Below the pieces are notes generated by a model that ran no database searches, had not been told where the DNA came from, and saw nothing but the letters and a program-made list of their open reading frames with translations. The position numbers and the translations under genes are program-made. From Oasisia sp. SBJ-2009 (Eukaryota > Annelida > Polychaeta > Sabellida > Siboglinidae): a DNA stretch of 64,000 nt. The stretch lies in contig OZ024861.1 of NCBI GenBank assembly GCA_964017155.1, positions 25,748,713 through 25,812,712 of the forward strand. Reading direction: 5' to 3'. This document shows, piece by piece, positions 49,597-63,121 of the stretch. Positions within the stretch are counted from its first letter, which is position 1; each line of letters opens with the position of its first letter.

Positions 49597-51850
49597 CGCC
49601 AATCTTCACATCATCGGGCCTGGTCGGTCAGTAATGCTGCCAGAAGTCGTCGGCCATGTGTCGCTGTATCTTCACCGGGCTCAGGCACCTGAGAAAAAAC
49701 AATAAAAGAGCGTTACAGTGTGCACGGTGTCTAACAAAATTGAAAACAGCAGGCTCAATTCTTACATATGCCCACATTCCGTCACCCCACTGGCGTCAAA
49801 GACGCAAATCCCACCGCGATGCGGTCGAGATTACACTAAAGAAACTGGCATCTGTCGCCAGCATTCGGCTGCGCGGCACAATAATGGCGGCAAACCGGAA
49901 GACGCGCCACAACAATACCGTGACGTCACGACAATACGCCAGACGCGCCATTTTCGTTCCTGGCGACGTCAGATTTCAAGATGGCGACGCCTTTGATCTA
50001 AGCAAACTGGGGGGGGGGAGGGGGCGCTTTCTTCCACTTTTACTTCGTTCTTTCAATGTTTTACTTGCGCTAGCCTATTTCGCAATAAGGTACACACATA
50101 GGACTACAGTTGTATTATGGTACAACGGCCTTTGCGACATTCGGGTACTTTTTATGCACGATGCAAGTCAAGGTGCGTGGCGTATAACACCGATTAGATT
50201 CAACAATGTCAGACTCTCTCCGTTAATTTTTAGACCAAAGATATCAGGCCTGCTGCGTCCGCGCGTATTAAAACCACTACACTACCCTACCCGCGCCTCT
50301 CGTAATGAAGTTTCAAACGTTGGAGCAATTGTGGTTGGCTTGCATTCTACGCAAGTGCCTAATTCATGTCGGAAATGGAACAGAATATTCATATTCTTGT
50401 TCTCATTCACCGTACACTGTATATGGTGCATACCACTCTTCGATGAGTTGTCTCAATGTCTCAAGCAGCTTTCCACCTATGCCTAGGCAAATAGATGTTT
50501 GGACAGTATCTAATTTAACATTCGTACTGCTGAGCTTCAAACTACTACACTCAACGACAGAAGTTCCCTTCATTGTGTTGGTAATCTACTCTCTGCGATC
50601 TGGAACTCTAAAACGTGTTAACGGCGACGCCACGAGGGATGTATGCAGGCTGCGCAAAGATGTATCGGAAGCATTATATGCCATTTCATGCGATAAAAGA
50701 CGTTCGTTCGCATACAGGCTAGATTTACTCTGTAGTGTAATACTCTTTGTAGGGTGTACAATGTGTGTAGCTAGCTCAACATCAATGATCACATGATGCG
50801 ACCATTGCATTGCCTGTTAGTTGCTTTGTGGTTTCGTTTTCACATTGAACTTGCGACATGTCTGCTCTTTGGTTTCAGGTCTTCCTATTTGAGTCCGAAG
50901 TGTGAGCGACACACAGACCCTCTGAGAATGCGACGAGCGAGTAGTGATGAAGCCCACGCATGTCTAGTATATAATTTCGTAGTTGTCTGGGTAGTTTGGA
51001 ACAACCTTTGTTTTCTCGTGTGGCTCTTCGCCTCCACTGTTATGTATAGCTTTTGGCGTTACCTGTTTGTCGGCATAGCGCTCACGACATGGCCAAAGAG
51101 CTGGCCTGTTGGCACTGATCACTGTAGCATATGCTATTGTTTCCAAGGCAATGTATCAACATACGCATTCGATCTCCGTCACTACCTAGATACAAATCTG
51201 CGTGCCGAGAAATGTGTGACTGCAATAAATATTGGTCTCAAAACATCGAATGATCTCTACACTTGTCTCAGAAGGAACACATGCCAAATGCGTACACTTG
51301 AGTTACACTATTGCAATGAATGAGGCACTTGTGTAGGTTGCATTTGCATGCTGATTCCTAAGTATGCTGTTTCCAGTCGAGATGAATGCGTTTTGCTGGG
51401 TGTCATGACGGTCAAAGAATCGTCTACTCAACTGTATTGAGTGGGTGTATGTGTACATGCGAGAATGTGTGTGGCATTCGCCGCGCCAATGGTGCTTATG
51501 CATATCAATGTTACGATACTTTCCGCGGTGCGATCTCGGCCTCTTACACAAGTTTCGTTTCATATGCATTATTTTGCCTCATATTTTGACATTACGTACC
51601 TTGATATACATCATATAGCGTGCAAAATAGCTCGATCAATCGTCTGAGTAAAACGTTTCGATTGCGAGAACTGCAACATTAAAACTAATGTCCACTCGCA
51701 CTAGCTGTGATACATATATCGATGTCATGCTATCGTTGATTTGATTCTTCCAGTGATCGGCCTACATTATCATCTACCTCAACATGTTGTATAAATCAAA
51801 TAACTTGATAAAAACAACGCTTCACCCACTGTCGAATGACTGTTCCGCAT
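49597..51850 (+). repeat. Repeat unit 23
   Basis: 2,254 bp, G10. Private A to C at 50411 (offset 815), which disrupts the small ACAGT-AC-ACTGT palindrome. Confidence 0.98.
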
Positions 51851-54104
51851 CGCCAATCTTCACATCATCGGGCCTGGTCGGTCAGTAATGCTGCCAGAAG
51901 TCGTCGGCCATGTGTCGCTGTATCTTCACCGGGCTCAGGCACCTGAGAAAAAACAATAAAAGAGCGTTACAGTGTGCACGGTGTCTAACAAAATTGAAAA
52001 CAGCAGGCTCAATTCTTACATATGCCCACATTCCGTCACCCCACTGGCGTCAAAGACGCAAATCCCACCGCGATGCGGTCGAGATTACACTAAAGAAACT
52101 GGCATCTGTCGCCAGCATTCGGCTGCGCGGCACAATAATGGCGGCAAACCGGAAGACGCGCCACAACAATACCGTGACGTCACGACAATACGCCAGACGC
52201 GCCATTTTCGTTCCTGGCGACGTCAGATTTCAAGATGGCGACGCCTTTGATCTAAGCAAACTGGGGGGGGGGAGGGGGCGCTTTCTTCCACTTTTACTTC
52301 GTTCTTTCAATGTTTTACTTGCGCTAGCCTATTTCGCAATAAGGTACACACATAGGACTACAGTTGTATTATGGTACAACGGCCTTTGCGACATTCGGGT
52401 ACTTTTTATGCACGATGCAAGTCAAGGTGCGTGGCGTATAACACCGATTAGATTCAACAATGTCAGACTCTCTCCGTTAATTTTTAGACCAAAGATATCA
52501 GGCCTGCTGCGTCCGCGCGTATTAAAACCACTACACTACCCTACCCGCGCCTCTCGTAATGAAGTTTCAAACGTTGGAGCAATTGTGGTTGGCTTGCATT
52601 CTACGCAAGTGCCTAATTCATGTCGGAAATGGAACAGAATATTCATATTCTTGTTCTCATTCACAGTACACTGTATATGGTGCATACCACTCTTCGATGA
52701 GTTGTCTCAATGTCTCAAGCAGCTTTCCACCTATGCCTAGGCAAATAGATGTTTGGACAGTATCTAATTTAACATTCGTACTGCTGAGCTTCAAACTACT
52801 ACACTCAACGACAGAAGTTCCCTTCATTGTGTTGGTAATCTACTCTCTGCGATCTGGAACTCTAAAACGTGTTAACGGCGACGCCACGAGGGATGTATGC
52901 AGGCTGCGCAAAGATGTATCGGAAGCATTATATGCCATTTCATGCGATAAAAGACGTTCGTTCGCATACAGGCTAGATTTACTCTGTAGTGTAATACTCT
53001 TTGTAGGGTGTACAATGTGTGTAGCTAGCTCAACATCAATGATCACATGATGCGACCATTGCATTGCCTGTTAGTTGCTTTGTGGTTTCGTTTTCACATT
53101 GAACTTGCGACATGTCTGCTCTTTGGTTTCAGGTCTTCCTATTTGAGTCCGAAGTGTGAGCGACACACAGACCCTCTGAGAATGCGACGAGCGAGTAGTG
53201 ATGAAGCCCACGCATGTCTAGTATATAATTTCGTAGTTGTCTGGGTAGTTTGGAACAACCTTTGTTTTCTCGTGTGGCTCTTCGCCTCCACTGTTATGTA
53301 TAGCTTTTGGCGTTACCTGTTTGTCGGCATAGCGCTCACGACATGGCCAAAGAGCTGGCCTGTTGGCACTGATCACTGTAGCATATGCTATTGTTTCCAA
53401 GGCAATGTATCAACATACGCATTCGATCTCCGTCACTACCTAGATACAAATCTGCGTGCCGAGAAATGTGTGACTGCAATAAATATTGGTCTCAAAACAT
53501 CGAATGATCTCTACACTTGTCTCAGAAGGAACACATGCCAAATGCGTACACTTGAGTTACACTATTGCAATGAATGAGGCACTTGTGTAGGTTGCATTTG
53601 CATGCTGATTCCTAAGTATGCTGTTTCCAGTCGAGATGAATGCGTTTTGCTGGGTGTCATGACGGTCAAAGAATCGTCTACTCAACTGTATTGAGTGGGT
53701 GTATGTGTACATGCGAGAATGTGTGTGGCATTCGCCGCGCCAATGGTGCTTATGCATATCAATGTTACGATACTTTCCGCGGTGCGATCTCGGCCTCTTA
53801 CACAAGTTTCGTTTCATATGCATTATTTTGCCTCATATTTTGACATTACGTACCTTGATATACATCATATAGCGTGCAAAATAGCTCGATCAATCGTCTG
53901 AGTAAAACGTTTCGATTGCGAGAACTGCAACATTAAAACTAATGTCCACTCGCACTAGCTGTGATACATATATCGATGTCATGCTATCGTTGATTTGATT
54001 CTTCCAGTGATCGGCCTACATTATCATCTACCTCAACATGTTGTATAAATCAAATAACTTGATAAAAACAACGCTTCACCCACTGTCGAATGACTGTTCC
54101 GCAT
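51851..54104 (+). repeat. Repeat unit 24
   Basis: 2,254 bp, G10; matches unit 1 at all sites examined. Confidence 0.98.
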
Positions 54105-56358
54105 CGCCAATCTTCACATCATCGGGCCTGGTCGGTCAGTAATGCTGCCAGAAGTCGTCGGCCATGTGTCGCTGTATCTTCACCGGGCTCAGGCACCTGA
54201 GAAAAAACAATAAAAGAGCGTTACAGTGTGCACGGTGTCTAACAAAATTGAAAACAGCAGGCTCAATTCTTACATATGCCCACATTCCGTCACCCCACTG
54301 GCGTCAAAGACGCAAATCCCACCGCGATGCGGTCGAGATTACACTAAAGAAACTGGCATCTGTCGCCAGCATTCGGCTGCGCGGCACAATAATGGCGGCA
54401 AACCGGAAGACGCGCCACAACAATACCGTGACGTCACGACAATACGCCAGACGCGCCATTTTCGTTCCTGGCGACGTCAGATTTCAAGATGGCGACGCCT
54501 TTGATCTAAGCAAACTGGGGGGGGGGAGGGGGCGCTTTCTTCCACTTTTACTTCGTTCTTTCAATGTTTTACTTGCGCTAGCCTATTTCGCAATAAGGTA
54601 CACACATAGGACTACAGTTGTATTATGGTACAACGGCCTTTGCGACATTCGGGTACTTTTTATGCACGATGCAAGTCAAGGTGCGTGGCGTATAACACCG
54701 ATTAGATTCAACAATGTCAGACTCTCTCCGTTAATTTTTAGACCAAAGATATCAGGCCTGCTGCGTCCGCGCGTATTAAAACCACTACACTACCCTACCC
54801 GCGCCTCTCGTAATGAAGTTTCAAACGTTGGAGCAATTGTGGTTGGCTTGCATTCTACGCAAGTGCCTAATTCATGTCGGAAATGGAACAGAATATTCAT
54901 ATTCTTGTTCTCATTCACAGTACACTGTATATGGTGCATACCACTCTTCGATGAGTTGTCTCAATGTCTCAAGCAGCTTTCCACCTATGCCTAGGCAAAT
55001 AGATGTTTGGACAGTATCTAATTTAACATTCGTACTGCTGAGCTTCAAACTACTACACTCAACGACAGAAGTTCCCTTCATTGTGTTGGTAATCTACTCT
55101 CTGCGATCTGGAACTCTAAAACGTGTTAACGGCGACGCCACGAGGGATGTATGCAGGCTGCGCAAAGATGTATCGGAAGCATTATATGCCATTTCATGCG
55201 ATAAAAGACGTTCGTTCGCATACAGGCTAGATTTACTCTGTAGTGTAATACTCTTTGTAGGGTGTACAATGTGTGTAGCTAGCTCAACATCAATGATCAC
55301 ATGATGCGACCATTGCATTGCCTGTTAGTTGCTTTGTGGTTTCGTTTTCACATTGAACTTGCGACATGTCTGCTCTTTGGTTTCAGGTCTTCCTATTTGA
55401 GTCCGAAGTGTGAGCGACACACAGACCCTCTGAGAATGCGACGAGCGAGTAGTGATGAAGCCCACGCATGTCTAGTATATAATTTCGTAGTTGTCTGGGT
55501 AGTTTGGAACAACCTTTGTTTTCTCGTGTGGCTCTTCGCCTCCACTGTTATGTATAGCTTTTGGCGTTACCTGTTTGTCGGCATAGCGCTCACGACATGG
55601 CCAAAGAGCTGGCCTGTTGGCACTGATCACTGTAGCATATGCTATTGTTTCCAAGGCAATGTATCAACATACGCATTCGATCTCCGTCACTACCTAGATA
55701 CAAATCTGCGTGCCGAGAAATGTGTGACTGCAATAAATATTGGTCTCAAAACATCGAATGATCTCTACACTTGTCTCAGAAGGAACACATGCCAAATGCG
55801 TACACTTGAGTTACACTATTGCAATGAATGAGGCACTTGTGTAGGTTGCATTTGCATGCTGATTCCTAAGTATGCTGTTTCCAGTCGAGATGAATGCGTT
55901 TTGCTGGGTGTCATGACGGTCAAAGAATCGTCTACTCAACTGTATTGAGTGGGTGTATGTGTACATGCGAGAATGTGTGTGGCATTCGCCGCGCCAATGG
56001 TGCTTATGCATATCAATGTTACGATACTTTCCGCGGTGCGATCTCGGCCTCTTACACAAGTTTCGTTTCATATGCATTATTTTGCCTCATATTTTGACAT
56101 TACGTACCTTGATATACATCATATAGCGTGCAAAATAGCTCGATCAATCGTCTGAGTAAAACGTTTCGATTGCGAGAACTGCAACATTAAAACTAATGTC
56201 CACTCGCACTAGCTGTGATACATATATCGATGTCATGCTATCGTTGATTTGATTCTTCCAGTGATCGGCCTACATTATCATCTACCTCAACATGTTGTAT
56301 AAATCAAATAACTTGATAAAAACAACGCTTCACCCACTGTCGAATGACTGTTCCGCAT
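54105..56358 (+). repeat. Repeat unit 25
   Basis: 2,254 bp, G10; matches unit 1 at all sites examined. Confidence 0.98.
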
Positions 56359-58612
56359 CGCCAATCTTCACATCATCGGGCCTGGTCGGTCAGTAATGCT
56401 GCCAGAAGTCGTCGGCCATGTGTCGCTGTATCTTCACCGGGCTCAGGCACCTGAGAAAAAACAATAAAAGAGCGTTACAGTGTGCACGGTGTCTAACAAA
56501 ATTGAAAACAGCAGGCTCAATTCTTACATATGCCCACATTCCGTCACCCCACTGGCGTCAAAGACGCAAATCCCACCGCGATGCGGTCGAGATTACACTA
56601 AAGAAACTGGCATCTGTCGCCAGCATTCGGCTGCGCGGCACAATAATGGCGGCAAACCGGAAGACGCGCCACAACAATACCGTGACGTCACGACAATACG
56701 CCAGACGCGCCATTTTCGTTCCTGGCGACGTCAGATTTCAAGATGGCGACGCCTTTGATCTAAGCAAACTGGGGGGGGGGAGGGGGCGCTTTCTTCCACT
56801 TTTACTTCGTTCTTTCAATGTTTTACTTGCGCTAGCCTATTTCGCAATAAGGTACACACATAGGACTACAGTTGTATTATGGTACAACGGCCTTTGCGAC
56901 ATTCGGGTACTTTTTATGCACGATGCAAGTCAAGGTGCGTGGCGTATAACACCGATTAGATTCAACAATGTCAGACTCTCTCCGTTAATTTTTAGACCAA
57001 AGATATCAGGCCTGCTGCGTCCGCGCGTATTAAAACCACTACACTACCCTACCCGCGCCTCTCGTAATGAAGTTTCAAACGTTGGAGCAATTGTGGTTGG
57101 CTTGCATTCTACGCAAGTGCCTAATTCATGTCGGAAATGGAACAGAATATTCATATTCTTGTTCTCATTCACAGTACACTGTATATGGTGCATACCACTC
57201 TTCGATGAGTTGTCTCAATGTCTCAAGCAGCTTTCCACCTATGCCTAGGCAAATAGATGTTTGGACAGTATCTAATTTAACATTCGTACTGCTGAGCTTC
57301 AAACTACTACACTCAACGACAGAAGTTCCCTTCATTGTGTTGGTAATCTACTCTCTGCGATCTGGAACTCTAAAACGTGTTAACGGCGACGCCACGAGGG
57401 ATGTATGCAGGCTGCGCAAAGATGTATCGGAAGCATTATATGCCATTTCATGCGATAAAAGACGTTCGTTCGCATACAGGCTAGATTTACTCTGTAGTGT
57501 AATACTCTTTGTAGGGTGTACAATGTGTGTAGCTAGCTCAACATCAATGATCACATGATGCGACCATTGCATTGCCTGTTAGTTGCTTTGTGGTTTCGTT
57601 TTCACATTGAACTTGCGACATGTCTGCTCTTTGGTTTCAGGTCTTCCTATTTGAGTCCGAAGTGTGAGCGACACACAGACCCTCTGAGAATGCGACGAGC
57701 GAGTAGTGATGAAGCCCACGCATGTCTAGTATATAATTTCGTAGTTGTCTGGGTAGTTTGGAACAACCTTTGTTTTCTCGTGTGGCTCTTCGCCTCCACT
57801 GTTATGTATAGCTTTTGGCGTTACCTGTTTGTCGGCATAGCGCTCACGACATGGCCAAAGAGCTGGCCTGTTGGCACTGATCACTGTAGCATATGCTATT
57901 GTTTCCAAGGCAATGTATCAACATACGCATTCGATCTCCGTCACTACCTAGATACAAATCTGCGTGCCGAGAAATGTGTGACTGCAATCAATATTGGTCT
58001 CAAAACATCGAATGATCTCTACACTTGTCTCAGAAGGAACACATGCCAAATGCGTACACTTGAGTTACACTATTGCAATGAATGAGGCACTTGTGTAGGT
58101 TGCATTTGCATGCTGATTCCTAAGTATGCTGTTTCCAGTCGAGATGAATGCGTTTTGCTGGGTGTCATGACGGTCAAAGAATCGTCTACTCAACTGTATT
58201 GAGTGGGTGTATGTGTACATGCGAGAATGTGTGTGGCATTCGCCGCGCCAATGGTGCTTATGCATATCAATGTTACGATACTTTCCGCGGTGCGATCTCG
58301 GCCTCTTACACAAGTTTCGTTTCATATGCATTATTTTGCCTCATATTTTGACATTACGTACCTTGATATACATCATATAGCGTGCAAAATAGCTCGATCA
58401 ATCGTCTGAGTAAAACGTTTCGATTGCGAGAACTGCAACATTAAAACTAATGTACACTCGCACTAGCTGTGATACATATATCGATGTCATGCTATCGTTG
58501 ATTTGATTCTTCCAGTGATCGGCCTACATTATCATCTACCTCAACATGTTGTATAAATCAAATAACTTGATAAAAACAACGCTTCACCCACTGTCGAATG
58601 ACTGTTCCGCAT
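56359..58612 (+). repeat. Repeat unit 26 (1631C/2096A type)
   Basis: 2,254 bp, G10. C at 57989 (offset 1631) with the majority C at 1435, plus C to A at 58454 (offset 2096), shared only with unit 27. Confidence 0.98.
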
Positions 58613-60866
58613 CGCCAATCTTCACATCATCGGGCCTGGTCGGTCAGTAATGCTGCCAGAAGTCGTCGGCCATGTGTCGCTGTATCTTCACCGGGCTCAG
58701 GCACCTGAGAAAAAACAATAAAAGAGCGTTACAGTGTGCACGGTGTCTAACAAAATTGAAAACAGCAGGCTCAATTCTTACATATGCCCACATTCCGTCA
58801 CCCCACTGGCGTCAAAGACGCAAATCCCACCGCGATGCGGTCGAGATTACACTAAAGAAACTGGCATCTGTCGCCAGCATTCGGCTGCGCGGCACAATAA
58901 TGGCGGCAAACCGGAAGACGCGCCACAACAATACCGTGACGTCACGACAATACGCCAGACGCGCCATTTTCGTTCCTGGCGACGTCAGATTTCAAGATGG
59001 CGACGCCTTTGATCTAAGCAAACTGGGGGGGGGGAGGGGGCGCTTTCTTCCACTTTTACTTCGTTCTTTCAATGTTTTACTTGCGCTAGCCTATTTCGCA
59101 ATAAGGTACACACATAGGACTACAGTTGTATTATGGTACAACGGCCTTTGCGACATTCGGGTACTTTTTATGCACGATGCAAGTCAAGGTGCGTGGCGTA
59201 TAACACCGATTAGATTCAACAATGTCAGACTCTCTCCGTTAATTTTTAGACCAAAGATATCAGGCCTGCTGCGTCCGCGCGTATTAAAACCACTACACTA
59301 CCCTACCCGCGCCTCTCGTAATGAAGTTTCAAACGTTGGAGCAATTGTGGTTGGCTTGCATTCTACGCAAGTGCCTAATTCATGTCGGAAATGGAACAGA
59401 ATATTCATATTCTTGTTCTCATTCACAGTACACTGTATATGGTGCATACCACTCTTCGATGAGTTGTCTCAATGTCTCAAGCAGCTTTCCACCTATGCCT
59501 AGGCAAATAGATGTTTGGACAGTATCTAATTTAACATTCGTACTGCTGAGCTTCAAACTACTACACTCAACGACAGAAGTTCCCTTCATTGTGTTGGTAA
59601 TCTACTCTCTGCGATCTGGAACTCTAAAACGTGTTAACGGCGACGCCACGAGGGATGTATGCAGGCTGCGCAAAGATGTATCGGAAGCATTATATGCCAT
59701 TTCATGCGATAAAAGACGTTCGTTCGCATACAGGCTAGATTTACTCTGTAGTGTAATACTCTTTGTAGGGTGTACAATGTGTGTAGCTAGCTCAACATCA
59801 ATGATCACATGATGCGACCATTGCATTGCCTGTTAGTTGCTTTGTGGTTTCGTTTTCACATTGAACTTGCGACATGTCTGCTCTTTGGTTTCAGGTCTTC
59901 CTATTTGAGTCCGAAGTGTGAGCGACACACAGACCCTCTGAGAATGCGACGAGCGAGTAGTGATGAAGCCCACGCATGTCTAGTATATAATTTCGTAGTT
60001 GTCTGGGTAGTTTGGAACAACCTTTGTTTTCTCGTGTGGCTCTTCGCCTCCACTGTTATGTATAGCTTTTGGCGTTACCTGTTTGTCGGCATAGCGCTCA
60101 CGACATGGCCAAAGAGCTGGCCTGTTGGCACTGATCACTGTAGCATATGCTATTGTTTCCAAGGCAATGTATCAACATACGCATTCGATCTCCGTCACTA
60201 CCTAGATACAAATCTGCGTGCCGAGAAATGTGTGACTGCAATCAATATTGGTCTCAAAACATCGAATGATCTCTACACTTGTCTCAGAAGGAACACATGC
60301 CAAATGCGTACACTTGAGTTACACTATTGCAATGAATGAGGCACTTGTGTAGGTTGCATTTGCATGCTGATTCCTAAGTATGCTGTTTCCAGTCGAGATG
60401 AATGCGTTTTGCTGGGTGTCATGACGGTCAAAGAATCGTCTACTCAACTGTATTGAGTGGGTGTATGTGTACATGCGAGAATGTGTGTGGCATTCGCCGC
60501 GCCAATGGTGCTTATGCATATCAATGTTACGATACTTTCCGCGGTGCGATCTCGGCCTCTTACACAAGTTTCGTTTCATATGCATTATTTTGCCTCATAT
60601 TTTGACATTACGTACCTTGATATACATCATATAGCGTGCAAAATAGCTCGATCAATCGTCTGAGTAAAACGTTTCGATTGCGAGAACTGCAACATTAAAA
60701 CTAATGTACACTCGCACTAGCTGTGATACATATATCGATGTCATGCTATCGTTGATTTGATTCTTCCAGTGATCGGCCTACATTATCATCTACCTCAACA
60801 TGTTGTATAAATCAAATAACTTGATAAAAACAACGCTTCACCCACTGTCGAATGACTGTTCCGCAT
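58613..60866 (+). repeat. Repeat unit 27 (1631C/2096A type)
   Basis: 2,254 bp, G10. C at 60243 and A at 60708; indistinguishable from unit 26 at the sites examined. Confidence 0.98.
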
Positions 60867-63121
60867 CGCCAATCTTCACATCATCGGGCCTGGTCGGTCA
60901 GTAATGCTGCCAGAAGTCGTCGGCCATGTGTCGCTGTATCTTCACCGGGCTCAGGCACCTGAGAAAAAACAATAAAAGAGCGTTACAGTGTGCACGGTGT
61001 CTAACAAAATTGAAAACAGCAGGCTCAATTCTTACATATGCCCACATTCCGTCACCCCACTGGCGTCAAAGACGCAAATCCCACCGCGATGCGGTCGAGA
61101 TTACACTAAAGAAACTGGCATCTGTCGCCAGCATTCGGCTGCGCGGCACAATAATGGCGGCAAACCGGAAGACGCGCCACAACAATACCGTGACGTCACG
61201 ACAATACGCCAGACGCGCCATTTTCGTTCCTGGCGACGTCAGATTTCAAGATGGCGACGCCTTTGATCTAAGCAAACTGGGGGGGGGGGAGGGGGCGCTT
61301 TCTTCCACTTTTACTTCGTTCTTTCAATGTTTTACTTGCGCTAGCCTATTTCGCAATAAGGTACACACATAGGACTACAGTTGTATTATGGTACAACGGC
61401 CTTTGCGACATTCGGGTACTTTTTATGCACGATGCAAGTCAAGGTGCGTGGCGTATAACACCGATTAGATTCAACAATGTCAGACTCTCTCCGTTAATTT
61501 TTAGACCAAAGATATCAGGCCTGCTGCGTCCGCGCGTATTAAAACCACTACACTACCCTACCCGCGCCTCTCGTAATGAAGTTTCAAACGTTGGAGCAAT
61601 TGTGGTTGGCTTGCATTCTACGCAAGTGCCTAATTCATGTCGGAAATGGAACAGAATATTCATATTCTTGTTCTCATTCACAGTACACTGTATATGGTGC
61701 ATACCACTCTTCGATGAGTTGTCTCAATGTCTCAAGCAGCTTTCCACCTATGCCTAGGCAAATAGATGTTTGGACAGTATCTAATTTAACATTCGTACTG
61801 CTGAGCTTCAAACTACTACACTCAACGACAGAAGTTCCCTTCATTGTGTTGGTAATCTACTCTCTGCGATCTGGAACTCTAAAACGTGTTAACGGCGACG
61901 CCACGAGGGATGTATGCAGGCTGCGCAAAGATGTATCGGAAGCATTATATGCCATTTCATGCGATAAAAGACGTTCGTTCGCATACAGGCTAGATTTACT
62001 CTGTAGTGTAATACTCTTTGTAGGGTGTACAATGTGTGTAGCTAGCTCAACATCAATGATCACATGATGCGACCATTGCATTGCCTGTTAGTTGCTTTGT
62101 GGTTTCGTTTTCACATTGAACTTGCGACATGTCTGCTCTTTGGTTTCAGGTCTTCCTATTTGAGTCCGAAGTGTGAGCGACACACAGACCCTCTGAGAAT
62201 GCGACGAGCGAGTAGTGATGAAGCCCACGCATGTCTAGTATATAATTTCGTAGTTGTCTGGGTAGTTTGGAACAACCTTTGTTTTCTCGTGTGGCTCTTC
62301 GCCTCCACTGTTATGTATAGCTTTTGGCGTTACCTGTTTGTCGGCATAGCGCTCACGACATGGCCAAAGAGCTGGCCTGTTGGCACTGATCACTGTAGCA
62401 TATGCTATTGTTTCCAAGGCAATGTATCAACATACGCATTCGATCTCCGTCACTACCTAGATACAAATCTGCGTGCCGAGAAATGTGTGACTGCAATAAA
62501 TATTGGTCTCAAAACATCGAATGATCTCTACACTTGTCTCAGAAGGAACACATGCCAAATGCGTACACTTGAGTTACACTATTGCAATGAATGAGGCACT
62601 TGTGTAGGTTGCATTTGCATGCTGATTCCTAAGTATGCTGTTTCCAGTCGAGATGAATGCGTTTTGCTGGGTGTCATGACGGTCAAAGAATCGTCTACTC
62701 AACTGTATTGAGTGGGTGTATGTGTACATGCGAGAATGTGTGTGGCATTCGCCGCGCCAATGGTGCTTATGCATATCAATGTTACGATACTTTCCGCGGT
62801 GCGATCTCGGCCTCTTACACAAGTTTCGTTTCATATGCATTATTTTGCCTCATATTTTGACATTACGTACCTTGATATACATCATATAGCGTGCAAAATA
62901 GCTCGATCAATCGTCTGAGTAAAACGTTTCGATTGCGAGAACTGCAACATTAAAACTAATGTCCACTCGCACTAGCTGTGATACATATATCGATGTCATG
63001 CTATCGTTGATTTGATTCTTCCAGTGATCGGCCTACATTATCATCTACCTCAACATGTTGTATAAATCAAATAACTTGATAAAAACAACGCTTCACCCAC
63101 TGTCGAATGACTGTTCCGCAT
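60867..63121 (+). repeat. Repeat unit 28
   Basis: 2,255 bp, G11; majority type elsewhere. Confidence 0.98.
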
